Of a stretch of 57,129 nucleotides of DNA, positions 34,191 to 42,722 are shown piece by piece. The DNA lies in assembly GCF_015163715.1 (NCBI RefSeq), contig NZ_JADDUM010000108.1:1-57129 (forward strand), read 5' to 3'. Each line of letters begins with the position of its first letter. Position 1 is the stretch's first letter. Origin of the DNA: Pseudomonas cyclaminis. GTDB lineage: Bacteria; Pseudomonadota; Gammaproteobacteria; Pseudomonadales; Pseudomonadaceae. The position numbers were made by a program, and so were the translations under genes. Under the pieces are notes generated by a model, which worked only from the letters and a program-made list of their open reading frames with translations, searched no databases and was not told the origin of the DNA.

Positions 34191-34616
34191 TCATAACCGG
34201 CTCAAGTAAGTGATGTACACCCGCAAGTTGCGCTGAAAGGCTTGCAACTGCAGCGTACTTGCCGCGACACCACGGGCCTGTACCCGGGCAATCAATTGCT
34301 CGCCACACCGCTCCAGATCCGCCCCGCCAACAAACGCCAGGCTGCCCACCAGTCGATGCAGCCGCTCCACCACCAACAGTGCGTTGGCACTGCTCCATGC
34401 CTGTTCCAACAAGCTGTTGTCTTCCTGCGCTTCATTCATCAGGCTGACCAGCACCCGGTTCACTATTTCATCACTGCCGAAAATTTCGATCAGGCTTGCA
34501 CGCGTCGGCCACGCAAGGCTTTCTGGACGATCAACCGGTTCCTCCACCAGCGGGGGCGAGGGTGAGGGTGCCAACTTCAGGACAGGTACTCGATTGGAAA
34601 ATACCCTTGTCACCAT
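34191..34616 (-). CDS. Stand-alone HPt phosphotransfer protein
   Basis: This 141-aa protein has an N-terminal Pro-rich stretch (about 11-36) and an HPt four-helix domain. The phospho-accepting histidine is H87 in ERLHRLVGSLAFVGG, the H-x-x-K/V-G-S-x-x-x-x-G pattern. HPt proteins carry phosphate between a hybrid kinase receiver and a response regulator. ATG 34616 follows GAGG at five bases. The gene is upstream of the response regulator on the same strand with a gap of 198 bases that probably holds a second promoter. The cognate hybrid kinase must be encoded elsewhere. Confidence 0.82.
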   Translation of the reverse strand: MVTRVFSNRVPVLKLAPSPSPPLVEEPVDRPESLAWPTRASLIEIFGSDEIVNRVLVSLMNEAQEDNSLLEQAWSSANALLVVERLHRLVGSLAFVGGADLERCGEQLIARVQARGVAASTLQLQAFQRNLRVYITYLSRL

Positions 34617-35063
34617 GGTCACCTCATTGCGCTTACATTGATTTTTCAGCCCATGAGTACATCAACACCCAACTAAGTGGATGCAAAGGCACAACAGCCA
34701 AATATAGAACAGCGTGCAACACGCTTGATGGCACTCATATGACTGTTAGATGCAGTGATGAATACGCTCCTGGATATGAAAATGACGATACAAGAACTAC
34801 GAAAAATCCAAATTTCCTACAAATCAGAACATTAATTCCCACGCTTTCAGGTCGAGATACCTGCCATTTCGATTGTCGTAATAGTTGTATTTCCCCCGCT
34901 CCGCCCCCCGGCTAAATTGCCGTCACCCGCAAAGAGGGAATGGGCCACGGTCTCCGGCGGCCCCAACCAAACACAACCTGCCGCCTTGCTCGCCCTTCCC
35001 ACAGGATCGGACGATGCCGTGCGCGTGCCTTTATCAGCCAGACCCGCAGTGGAACGTATTGAA
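34617..35063. other. Intergenic region before the pilus cluster
   Basis: This 447-base region lies between the HPt gene (minus) and the first DUF1120 gene (plus). It is clearly richer in A+T (about 34640-34880) than the genes on either side, as expected for promoter DNA under nucleoid-protein silencing. No convincing ORF, terminator or sigma-54 site was found. It should contain divergent promoters. Confidence 0.55.
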
Positions 35064-35687
35064 ATGAGCAAGTCCCTTACCTTGATGAGCACTGTGCTGT
35101 TGCTCGCCACCTCCTTACCCGCCTTGGCTGCCAGCACGGTGGACCTGACAGTAAAAGGCTTGATCACCCCAAGCGCCTGTACACCCAACATGCCGGGCAC
35201 GGTCGACTTCGGAAAAATCTCCGCGAAAGACCTCAAACTGGACAGTCAGACCGTACTCAAGCCCCAAAGCGTCCAACTGTCCATTAGTTGTGAGGCATCG
35301 ACGCTGTTTGCAATCACCCCCATCGACAACCGCAGTGGCTCTTCCACTCGTAGCGGTGCGTATGGCCTGGGCCTGATCAATGAAACGGAGAAGCTGGGCA
35401 GGTATTACCTGAGCATGGGCAATTTGGTTGCCGACAAGCCGTCAAGCTTGTTGATCCAATACAACCCAGGCCGCTGGTCAGAACTACCCGACGACGAGGC
35501 AGTGGTGCCCAATGCCTTGATCTCACTGGGCGACCTGGACCTGTCGATCGGCTGGGTACCTCATCCTGTGCAAACCGCAACCCTGGACGTGGTGCTCAAT
35601 ACCGCCATTGCCCCCGCCAACACCCTGACGCTGACCAACGAGGTGGCACTGGATGGTTCGGCGACCTTTGAAGTGAAGTACCTGTAA
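35064..35687 (+). CDS. DUF1120 secreted protein, candidate pilin 1
   Basis: This 207-aa protein has a Sec signal peptide (to about residue 23, ALA/AS). The mature N-terminus STVDLTVKGLITPSACTP has alternating hydrophobic residues followed by the first of two cysteines. The second cysteine follows at SISCEAS, giving the single disulfide of pilin folds. VDFGKISAKDL and YGLGLINETEKLGRYYL are family blocks. The C-terminus FEVKYL has a penultimate Tyr as in chaperone-usher pilins. DUF1120 has no accepted function; a structural pilin role is inferred from these features and from the chaperone and usher genes downstream. The ribosome-binding site is weak. Confidence 0.8.
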   Translation: MSKSLTLMSTVLLLATSLPALAASTVDLTVKGLITPSACTPNMPGTVDFGKISAKDLKLDSQTVLKPQSVQLSISCEASTLFAITPIDNRSGSSTRSGAYGLGLINETEKLGRYYLSMGNLVADKPSSLLIQYNPGRWSELPDDEAVVPNALISLGDLDLSIGWVPHPVQTATLDVVLNTAIAPANTLTLTNEVALDGSATFEVKYL

Positions 35688-35730
35688 CGCTCCCTCTTAC
35701 ATAGACCCCCACTCACATGGTGCCGCCCCT

Positions 35731-36345
35731 ATGAACCTATTTTTCACTCGCGCTGCGCTGGTGTTGCTGTTCACGCCTGCCGTGTTCGCGGCCAGCAATA
35801 CCGACCTCAGCGTCAGGGGCAGCATCACGCCCAGCGCCTGTTCCCCACTGATTTCCGGCGGTGGCATGGTCGACTTCGGAAAAATGTCGGCCAAGACGCT
35901 CAATGCCGAGCAACACACTTCGTTGCCCAATCAGAGCATGCAGTTGAGTGTGCGCTGTGAAGGACCGACTTTTTTCACCCTCAACACCATCGATAACCGC
36001 GCCGGTACTTCGGCCAACCATGATCGCTGGCATGGCCTGGGTATGACACCGAACGATGAAAAGCTCGGCGGCTCCGCGTTTCACCTCTACACCCCAGTGG
36101 CCGACGGCGTCGCGGTACGCATGATTACCTCAGAGGATGGCGGCGTGACCTGGGGGCCCGCCAACGAGTTGAACCATCTGTGGCTGACCACGGTTGCGAG
36201 AATCAATCAAGAAACACCTATCGCCGTGCAGGATTTTGACGCCGAGATTCGCCTGTACACCCACGTCGCCCCCGCCGAGCGCTTGACCCTGCTGGACGAA
36301 GTCCCCATCGACGGGCACGCCACCATCCAACTCAAGTACCTGTAA
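35731..36345 (+). CDS. DUF1120 secreted protein, candidate pilin 2
   Basis: This 204-aa protein is a paralogue of the gene before it, with a short signal peptide (MNLFFTRAALVLLFTPAVFA), mature start SNTDLSVRGSITPSACSP, VDFGKMSAKTLN, a second Cys in SVRCEGP, and C-terminus TIQLKYL. Compared with its neighbours it has a longer polar middle (EDGGVTWGPANELNHL). It follows the previous gene by 43 bases and probably belongs to the same transcript. Tandem duplication is likely, but the paralogues have drifted well apart, which suggests different subunits and not simple copies. Confidence 0.8.
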   Translation: MNLFFTRAALVLLFTPAVFAASNTDLSVRGSITPSACSPLISGGGMVDFGKMSAKTLNAEQHTSLPNQSMQLSVRCEGPTFFTLNTIDNRAGTSANHDRWHGLGMTPNDEKLGGSAFHLYTPVADGVAVRMITSEDGGVTWGPANELNHLWLTTVARINQETPIAVQDFDAEIRLYTHVAPAERLTLLDEVPIDGHATIQLKYL

Positions 36346-36373
36346 CCGCCCCCCTTAGCGAAAGGAGTTCGTC

Positions 36374-36991
36374 ATGAAAACCCTGCTCAATAGCGTCGCC
36401 GCCAGCGTAATGCTACTTACCTGCGCCACCTCCTACGCCGCTTCCACCGTGGACCTGACGGTCAAGGGCCTGATCGTGCCCAGTGCCTGCACCCCCAGCC
36501 TGTCCAGTGGCGGGATCATCGACCACGGCAAGATTTCCGCCAAAGACCTGCGCCCGGACAACCCTACCCTCATCGGCAGCCACAGCATGACGATTGCGGT
36601 GATCTGTGATGGCGCGATCCCGTTCGCCCTGAACTCGATTGATAACCGTGCGGACTCGGCGCTGATGGGCTCGGTGTTCGGGCTGGGCTTTATCAACACC
36701 ACGCAAAAACTCGGCTGGTACCAGCTGACCTTGCAAAACGCCGTCGCCGACGGTGTGCAGGTCAAGACCATCGCCTCCGGCGACGGTGGCAACACTTGGT
36801 ACGACGAAAAGTTCTGGGACCCCAAACTCTACATGTCGGTCACCAACACCGATGGCGCACAGCCGATCGCCGTCAAGGAACTGGTCGCTCAGCTGTTGGT
36901 GAACACCTCGATCGCCCGTACCGACGGCCTGGACCTGAGCAACGAAGTCACCCTGGATGGGTCGGCCACCCTGGAAGTGAAGTATCTGTAA
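36374..36991 (+). CDS. DUF1120 secreted protein, candidate pilin 3
   Basis: This 205-aa protein has the best ribosome-binding site of the cluster (AAGGAG, spaced correctly), in line with high expression of a major subunit. The signal peptide ends at SYA/AS. The mature start ASTVDLTVKGLIVPSACTP is almost identical to candidate pilin 1, as is HGKISAKDLRPDN. The second Cys is in AVICDGA; SGDGGNTW and the C-terminus LEVKYL are also present. Strong expression signal and high similarity to subunit 1 make it the best guess for the major pilin (inference). Confidence 0.8.
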   Translation: MKTLLNSVAASVMLLTCATSYAASTVDLTVKGLIVPSACTPSLSSGGIIDHGKISAKDLRPDNPTLIGSHSMTIAVICDGAIPFALNSIDNRADSALMGSVFGLGFINTTQKLGWYQLTLQNAVADGVQVKTIASGDGGNTWYDEKFWDPKLYMSVTNTDGAQPIAVKELVAQLLVNTSIARTDGLDLSNEVTLDGSATLEVKYL

Positions 36992-37063
36992 ATGCCAGGG
37001 CGGCCATGCACCGGCATGGTCGCCCTTACATAACGGCCACCTACTCCCAGCCAGTGATACCCC

Positions 37064-37687
37064 ATGAACATGCAGCCCCACCTATTCGTCGCCTTGCTGA
37101 CGCTGAGCTTCGCCGGCCCCGCCTGGGCGGCCGCTATTGTCGATATCACGGTGACCGGCCGACTGACGCCGGACGCCTGTCACGTCGAGCTGTCGGAAGA
37201 GGGCGTTGTCGATCACGGCAAGATTCCCGCACACACCCTGAGCAGCGATGAATTCACCGTGTTGCCAAGCCGATTCCTGGAGCTGTCGGTGCGATGCGCC
37301 AGGCCCATGCTGTTTGCGCTGGTGGGCGTCGACAATCGCTCGGAATCGGCGCTTACGCCTGACCTGTACGGACTGGGCAGAAACATCCACGCCCCGGCAG
37401 AGCGCCTGGGCAGCGTGGCATTGTCCTATCTGAACCCGCAGGGCGATGCGCAACCCATGCAGGTGCTGATCTCCGCCGACAACGGAGAAACCTGGACGCC
37501 GAGCCCCCACGCCGAGCCCAAAGCCTATGTCGGTTTTGCGTTGCAGGGTGACCGTCAGCCGGACTTTATTCGCCAGTTGACCACCCGACTGCACGTCGAA
37601 ACTTTCATCAGTTTTTCGAACTACCTGACCCTCGATCAAGAGGTCCCCCTGGACGGCTCCATCGTCCTGGATTTGCGCTACCTCTGA
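37064..37687 (+). CDS. DUF1120 secreted protein, candidate pilin 4
   Basis: This 207-aa family member is the most divergent of the first four. The signal peptide ends at AWA/AA. The mature start AIVDITVTGRLTPDACHVEL keeps the alternating strand and the first Cys, and SVRCARPMLFAL holds the second. DNRSESALTPDLYGLG and the C-terminus IVLDLRYL keep the family frame. Its stop overlaps an ATG by one base (TGATG), but the chaperone more likely starts 30 bases later. Divergence suggests an adaptor or minor subunit. Confidence 0.76.
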   Translation: MNMQPHLFVALLTLSFAGPAWAAAIVDITVTGRLTPDACHVELSEEGVVDHGKIPAHTLSSDEFTVLPSRFLELSVRCARPMLFALVGVDNRSESALTPDLYGLGRNIHAPAERLGSVALSYLNPQGDAQPMQVLISADNGETWTPSPHAEPKAYVGFALQGDRQPDFIRQLTTRLHVETFISFSNYLTLDQEVPLDGSIVLDLRYL

Positions 37688-37716
37688 TGCTTATTTCGCC
37701 CAATGGAACTCTCGTC

Positions 37717-38412
37717 ATGACGACGCAAATTTTTACGGTGGCGGCCCTGGCCCTGCTGCTCAGCATGCATGCCCAGGCCGACGGTATGGTCCCCGACACC
37801 TCGGTGGTGATCGTGTACGAAAACGACGGCGAAGCCAGCGTTTCGGTGACCAACACCGACAGTCAACTGGCCCTGCTGCACGTCACCCTGGAAGACATCC
37901 CGGAGGATGACGAACCATTGCTGGTGGTCACGCCGCCGTTGTCGCGGGTGGAGCCGAAAAAATCACAGCTGGTGCGATTCATTCTGCAAGACCATCTGCC
38001 GCTCAAGAGCCAGCGTCTCAAGCGTGTGATTTTCGAAGGCATGCCCAAGGGTCGCCCTGCCACCGAAGCCGGACACGCCCGGGTCGGCGTCACGGTGCGC
38101 CAGAATCTGCCGGTGATCATTCATCCCAAGGGCCTGGCGCCCAATCGCACGCCGTGGACCGGCTTGACCTGGACCCTCGAAAACAACCAATTGGTGGTCA
38201 GCAACGACACGCCTTATGTGGTGCGGCTGGCCCAGGAACTGCGCCTGCTGCCCGGCGACGCCAGGGCGATGCTGCCGCGCACCTATGTGTTGCCAGGGGA
38301 ACATCTGCGCGTCCCGGTCAGCGCCACGGGCGCCAGCACCGTCCGGCTGCAACCGGCCACCCTCTATGGCTTCGCCGTCGCAGCCTACGACGCGCCAATC
38401 ACCCTGCACTGA
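37717..38412 (+). CDS. Periplasmic pilus chaperone (PapD family)
   Basis: This 231-aa chaperone of the immunoglobulin-fold PapD family has a signal peptide to about residue 22 (AQA/DG). The first domain has SVTNTDSQLALLHVTLEDIP and the G1-strand region PPLSRVEPKKSQLVRFI, which carries the basic residues and alternating hydrophobics used to cap pilin subunits by donor-strand complementation. A second Ig domain starts near ENNQLVVSNDTPYVVRL. The ATG at 37717 with GGAA at eight bases is preferred over the ATG overlapping the previous stop. It lies between the pilin-like genes and the usher gene, as in known pilus operons. Confidence 0.9.
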   Translation: MTTQIFTVAALALLLSMHAQADGMVPDTSVVIVYENDGEASVSVTNTDSQLALLHVTLEDIPEDDEPLLVVTPPLSRVEPKKSQLVRFILQDHLPLKSQRLKRVIFEGMPKGRPATEAGHARVGVTVRQNLPVIIHPKGLAPNRTPWTGLTWTLENNQLVVSNDTPYVVRLAQELRLLPGDARAMLPRTYVLPGEHLRVPVSATGASTVRLQPATLYGFAVAAYDAPITLH

Positions 38413-38480
38413 TTAAAACGACGTGACGGCCTGAGGATCGCCAGCGCACTGCGCAGCCGTCCAACCTTCGATTGCCTTTG

Positions 38481-40911
38481 GTGAAAACAGTCGTGAACTA
38501 TCGTGACGGCAACGCCGTGCCCGCCTCGCCCTTTACCTTGCCGGCGTGGCTGCTGACCTGTGCCTTGCTCCCTGACGGAGTGCGGGCCGATGACTATGCT
38601 GGCTTCGACGCCAAGACCCTGAACCAACGCGGCATCGACCCGCAACTGGCCAGCCTGCTGCTGGACACCCCACGTTTTACCGCAGGTACACATGCGGTGA
38701 GCTTGCGGGTCAACGGGCAACGCCGTGGTCGCCTGCAAGCCAGCTTCGATCAGCACGGCGCCCTGTGTTTCGACCGCGCCTTACTGGATACCGCCAACCT
38801 GGTGGAGCCTGGGGACAGCGGTCGCTGCCATGACTTTCTCGCGCAATTTCCCCAAACCCTGGTTGAACCCGATCCGGCCACACTCACGGTGTCGCTGATA
38901 GTGCCGACCGAGGCCTTGCGGCCGGTACAGCAGGATGTCTCCGGCTATCAATCCGGAGGCGTCGCGGCCTTGCTCAACTATGACCTCACCGGGTTCTACA
39001 ACCGCTTCGACGACGATGCCAGCCGCTTTGGCTCGGCCAACACCGAAGTCGGCTTCAACGCCGGTGACTGGATCGTACGCAGCCGCCAGGTCCAGACCTG
39101 GCAGGACGGCCTGTCGCGCAGCACCCACCTGGAAGCCTACGCCCAGCGCACCTTTGCGCGGTATCAGGCGGTGCTGCAAGCGGGGCAGATCAGCCTCTAT
39201 AACCCAGTGTTGTCAGGTGCGCAGATCAGTGGGGTCCAGGTATTTACCGAACAAGCCCTGCAAGACCAGGAGCAAGGCGCAACCATCGAGGGTATCGCCA
39301 ACAGTCCGGCGCAGGTTGAGGTGCGGCAGAACGGCGCGTTGATTCACTCGACCGTGGTCCCCGCCGGACCATTCGCCCTGACCGATGTACGTCGCTTGAA
39401 TACCCGTTCGGACGTCGAGGTGACCGTCAAGGAAAGCACGGGCGGCGAGCGGCGTTTTACCGTGCCGGCGGCAATGCTCGGCCTCGGGCTGCCGGCGGCG
39501 GGTTACTCGGTGGCCGCTGGCCGTGTGCGCAACATCGGCAACGCCCACGGTGACGATCCATGGGTGGTCAGCGCCGGGTGGAACGGCGCCCTGAACCCGC
39601 AAATGTCCGTGGGCGGCGGCATGATGGTTGCCAGCCAATACCGCGCCGCAGGCGCGAGCGTGGCCTGGCGGCCGGGGTTGGACAGCCAGGTGCAACTCGC
39701 CAGCCAGCTCTCCGACGCCCAGGCCCGCGACAAGGCGCAAGGCGTGCAAACCGACCTGTCATGGTCCCAGCGCCTGAATGAACAGTGGTCGCTCAGTCTC
39801 GCCAACTCGTGGCGCACGCCTGGCTATCGCGAGCTGCAGGAAGCCACTTACGAAGCACAGCCCGACCGGCACCGCAGCACACGTTATCGCGATCAGCAGA
39901 GCGCCACGCTGGGCTGGTCCCACCTGTGGTTCGGGGCGTTCAGCGCCGGGGTGTCGCGCTCCAGCAACTTTGACGGCGCCAACAGCAGCCGCGCGCTGGC
40001 CTCTTGGGGCACCAGCGTCAACGGGGTGTCGCTGTCGGCCAGTGCCGAGTGGCAGATGGGCGGGCGCCAGCAGCAGGACAATGCGGTGTACCTGAACCTG
40101 AGCCTGCCCCTGGGCGAGAACCGCCGCGCTCGCGCCTGGGTGCGTAACTCGGGCGGTGAGCATCGCTCCGGGGTGGGGATGAACGAACAGGTCAACGATC
40201 AACTCGGGTATCGGGTCAGCGCCGAGTACGACACCGCGACCGGCAGGTGGAAACCACGCTGGGCCTCTCCGCCCTGCCCGCTATAGCCAGTTGGACTTCA
40301 GCTACAGCCGCAGCGACGCCCAACGGTCGAGCTATCAAGGCGGTGCGCGCGGCGCGGTGGTGGCGCATGGCAGTGGTGTCACGCTGTCGCCGTACCCGGT
40401 ACGCGACACCTTTGCAGTGGTCTCGGTGGGCGATATGGCCGGTATCAAACTCAGCACACCCAGTGGGCCGGTCTGGACGGATTGGCAGGGCCAGGCAGTG
40501 GTGTCCCAGGTCAACGCTTACGGGCGCAGTCCGGTCGAGGTGCAGACGCGCTCGCTGCCGCGCAATGCCGACATCAACAATGGCCTGGCGATGATTTCGG
40601 CTGGGCGCGGCGCGGTGGATCGCGTGGACTTCGGCGTGGCGCTGACCCGTCGGCTACTGCTGACGGTGCGCACCGATCAGGACCGGCCGTTGCCCCGTGG
40701 CGCCATGGTGAGCACTGCCGATGGCGAGTTCGTCACCCTGGTCCAGGACGGCAGCCGAGTGTTCCTGCCCAATGTGCTGGAGCACACCACGCTGTGGGTC
40801 AGCACCGCCGATAACGGCCGCTGCGAACTGCGCTATGAACTGCCGGCCAAGGCTGATCCGACAGTGTATTTCGAAACCGCCCCCGCCCGCTGCCATACAC
40901 CTGAAGGATGA
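38481..40911 (+). pseudogene. Outer-membrane pilus usher, two frameshifts
   Basis: The gene encodes a fimbrial usher, the outer-membrane pore that assembles pilins, of about 810 aa when restored. It has a signal peptide (ALLPDGVRA) and a periplasmic N-terminal domain, then a barrel (LLNYDLTGFYNRFDDDASRF; QATLEAYAQRTF-type strands) and C-terminal domains (RGAMVSTADGEFVTLVQDGS). The frame breaks twice, at about 40244 and 40278. Adding a C at each (GGCCAGGTGG and CTGCCCCGCTAT) restores TGQVETTLGLSALPRYSQLD. As written, translation stops at 40286, losing the C-terminal plug-side domains. The start is uncertain: GTG 38481 is used, with TTG 38472 and GTG 38493 possible, and no good ribosome-binding site. 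Confidence 0.85.
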
Positions 40912-40914
40912 CCC

Positions 40915-42053
40915 ATGACTGCCCGATTGCTTGCCCGGTTAACCACCACCTGCGCGCTGCTGGGGGCATTCACTGCCGCCCAGGCCCAGGACGAGTGCCA
41001 GTTGAACGTCAGCGAGGCGCGGCTGGATTTTGGCACGATGAACCGCGCCGCCCAGCGCGACAGCGCCGCGTTGCGCTTACTCGGCGAACGTCGCCTGAGC
41101 CTGACGTACAGTTGCCCGACCCCCACCGACCCGAGCCTGTTTTACCGCGCCTTGGCAGCGAGCGCCGAGCGCCTGCAGTTCACCGAGCATGGCAGCTACG
41201 CCATTCAGGTCAGCGACGGCGTGCTGGATGGGCAGGCGGTGACCTTGGGTCTATTGCCCGCCAGCGGCCAGCCACCCGTAGACACAGGTGCCGCGCTGGC
41301 GTGGCGTCCGGGCCACGGCATCGCGCCGGTACAGGGTGGTACGTTGCTGACCGGCAAGCACTTTTCGCTGCAATTGAGCGTCAGCGCCTGGGCCGACAGC
41401 GCCGCTACCCGTGTCAAGGACGCCACCACTTGGGAAGTGTCCGGGACCCTCTATAACCGCCACAGCGACCGCTCTCGCGAGCTGACGCTGCTGGCTCACT
41501 TTGCGCCCGTGGCTGCGTGCCACAGCTCTCCAATGGCGGGCTGGTGGACTACGGCACGCTAGCGGCCAAGGACCTGAGCGCCAGCAATGAAACACCCCTG
41601 CCCACCCGGACCTTGCAGTTCTCCGTCAGCTGCGACGCCCCCACGCCCTTCGCCCTGAAGATGCACGACAACCGCAACGGCTCGGCCACCGGCGGCAACG
41701 ACGAAACCGCCTACGGCCTGGACCATGACAACAGCCAGAACAAGATCGGCCGCTACTACCTGAACATCGACCCGGCAGAGTTCACTGCCGACGCCCTCGG
41801 CACGCTGTATCGCACCGACTCCACCAGTGGCGGCGCAGCCTGGAGCAGTTCCAGCCCGCGGCAGATCCCTATCGCAGATAACAGCCTCATGGGGTTTACC
41901 GACCGCGCCGCCAGCACGCTGGGACCGGTGCCGATCCAGCACCTGTCCGGCACGGTACGCATCAAGGCCTACCTGGCCCCGACACAATCGCTGGACTTGC
42001 GCAGCGTGGTGCAGATCAACGGCTCCGGCACACTCGAAATCATCTACCTGTAA
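40915..42053 (+). pseudogene. Two-domain adhesin-like protein with DUF1120 tail, frameshifted
   Basis: The first frame (40915 onward) gives a signal peptide (TAAQA) and a pilin-like or adhesin domain of about 190 residues with its own cysteines (ECQLNVSEARLDFGTMNR; TYSCPTP). The second frame carries a DUF1120 domain from VPQLSNGGLVDYGTLAAKDL to LEIIYL but has no signal peptide of its own. Adding one C after base 41513 (GTGGCCTGCGTGCC) joins them as PVACVPQLSNGG, giving 379 aa and restoring the family cysteine. A tip adhesin made of a binding domain plus a pilin domain is the standard chaperone-usher plan. It starts three bases after the usher stop. Confidence 0.75.
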
Positions 42054-42071
42054 CCCTTGGGAATCAGCTTC

Positions 42072-42722
42072 ATGAAAAAGCACGACATCGCCCTGTTTTC
42101 CCTGCTGCTGCTCGGTAGTACGCCCCATGCACAGGCCGCTTCGGTCGTGGACCTGACGGTCAAGGGCCGGATCACGCCCACCGCGTGCAATCCATTGCTG
42201 TCCAACGGTGCAATGATCGACTACGGCAAAATATCCCACCAAGACCTGAGCCCGGACAAAAGCACCCGTCTGCCGGTCAAGCTGCTGCAAGTCACCGTCG
42301 CCTGTAGCGCGCCAAACCGCTTCGCCTTGCGCATGCACGACAATCGGGACGGCTCGGCCATGGTCAACAGCGAGATTTACTACGGCCTGGGCTTGGACAA
42401 GAGCGGCAACCGCATCGGCCTGTATTCCATGACCTTCGACCCTCGCCAGACTCAGGTCGACAGCACCACGCAGGTCTACGGCACAGAGTCCACCACTGGC
42501 GGGCTGGCCTGGCGTACCGCCAACCTCAACCCGATCAACATTGGCGCCAACAGCTACCTGGGCTTCACCGCCACCGCCGGCAGCACGGCCGGCCCGTCGG
42601 CGATCCAGGAGCTGATCAGCACGGTCAAGGTCGAGACCGTGATCAACGCCACGCAAAACCTTGACCTGAGCAGCGACACCCAGCTCGATGGCCTGGCCAC
42701 ATTGGAGGTGGTGTACCTCTAG
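42072..42722 (+). CDS. DUF1120 secreted protein, candidate pilin 5
   Basis: This 216-aa protein is the last of the cluster. It has a signal peptide to AQA, mature start ASVVDLTVKGRITPTACNP, IDYGKISHQDLSPDKS, the second Cys in TVACSAPNRFAL, and C-terminus TLEVVYL. It shares MHDNRDGSA and a Tyr-Gly-Leu block with the DUF1120 half of the preceding adhesin-like protein, so these two are the closest pair and probably arose by duplication. ATG 42072 follows a GGGAA site. Its TAG lies in a CTAG palindrome shared with the stop of the convergent MFS gene. Confidence 0.8.
   Translation: MKKHDIALFSLLLLGSTPHAQAASVVDLTVKGRITPTACNPLLSNGAMIDYGKISHQDLSPDKSTRLPVKLLQVTVACSAPNRFALRMHDNRDGSAMVNSEIYYGLGLDKSGNRIGLYSMTFDPRQTQVDSTTQVYGTESTTGGLAWRTANLNPINIGANSYLGFTATAGSTAGPSAIQELISTVKVETVINATQNLDLSSDTQLDGLATLEVVYL

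Noticed and set aside
34496..34915. Short plus-strand frame between the HPt gene and the pilus cluster
   Set aside because: It begins inside the HPt gene on the other strand and runs through A/T-rich promoter-like DNA with no domain or ribosome-binding site.
41517..42053. Second part of the adhesin-like region as an independent DUF1120 gene
   Set aside because: It would lack a signal peptide, the donor-strand region and the first family cysteine, and no start codon with a ribosome-binding site is present; a frameshifted fusion explains it better.
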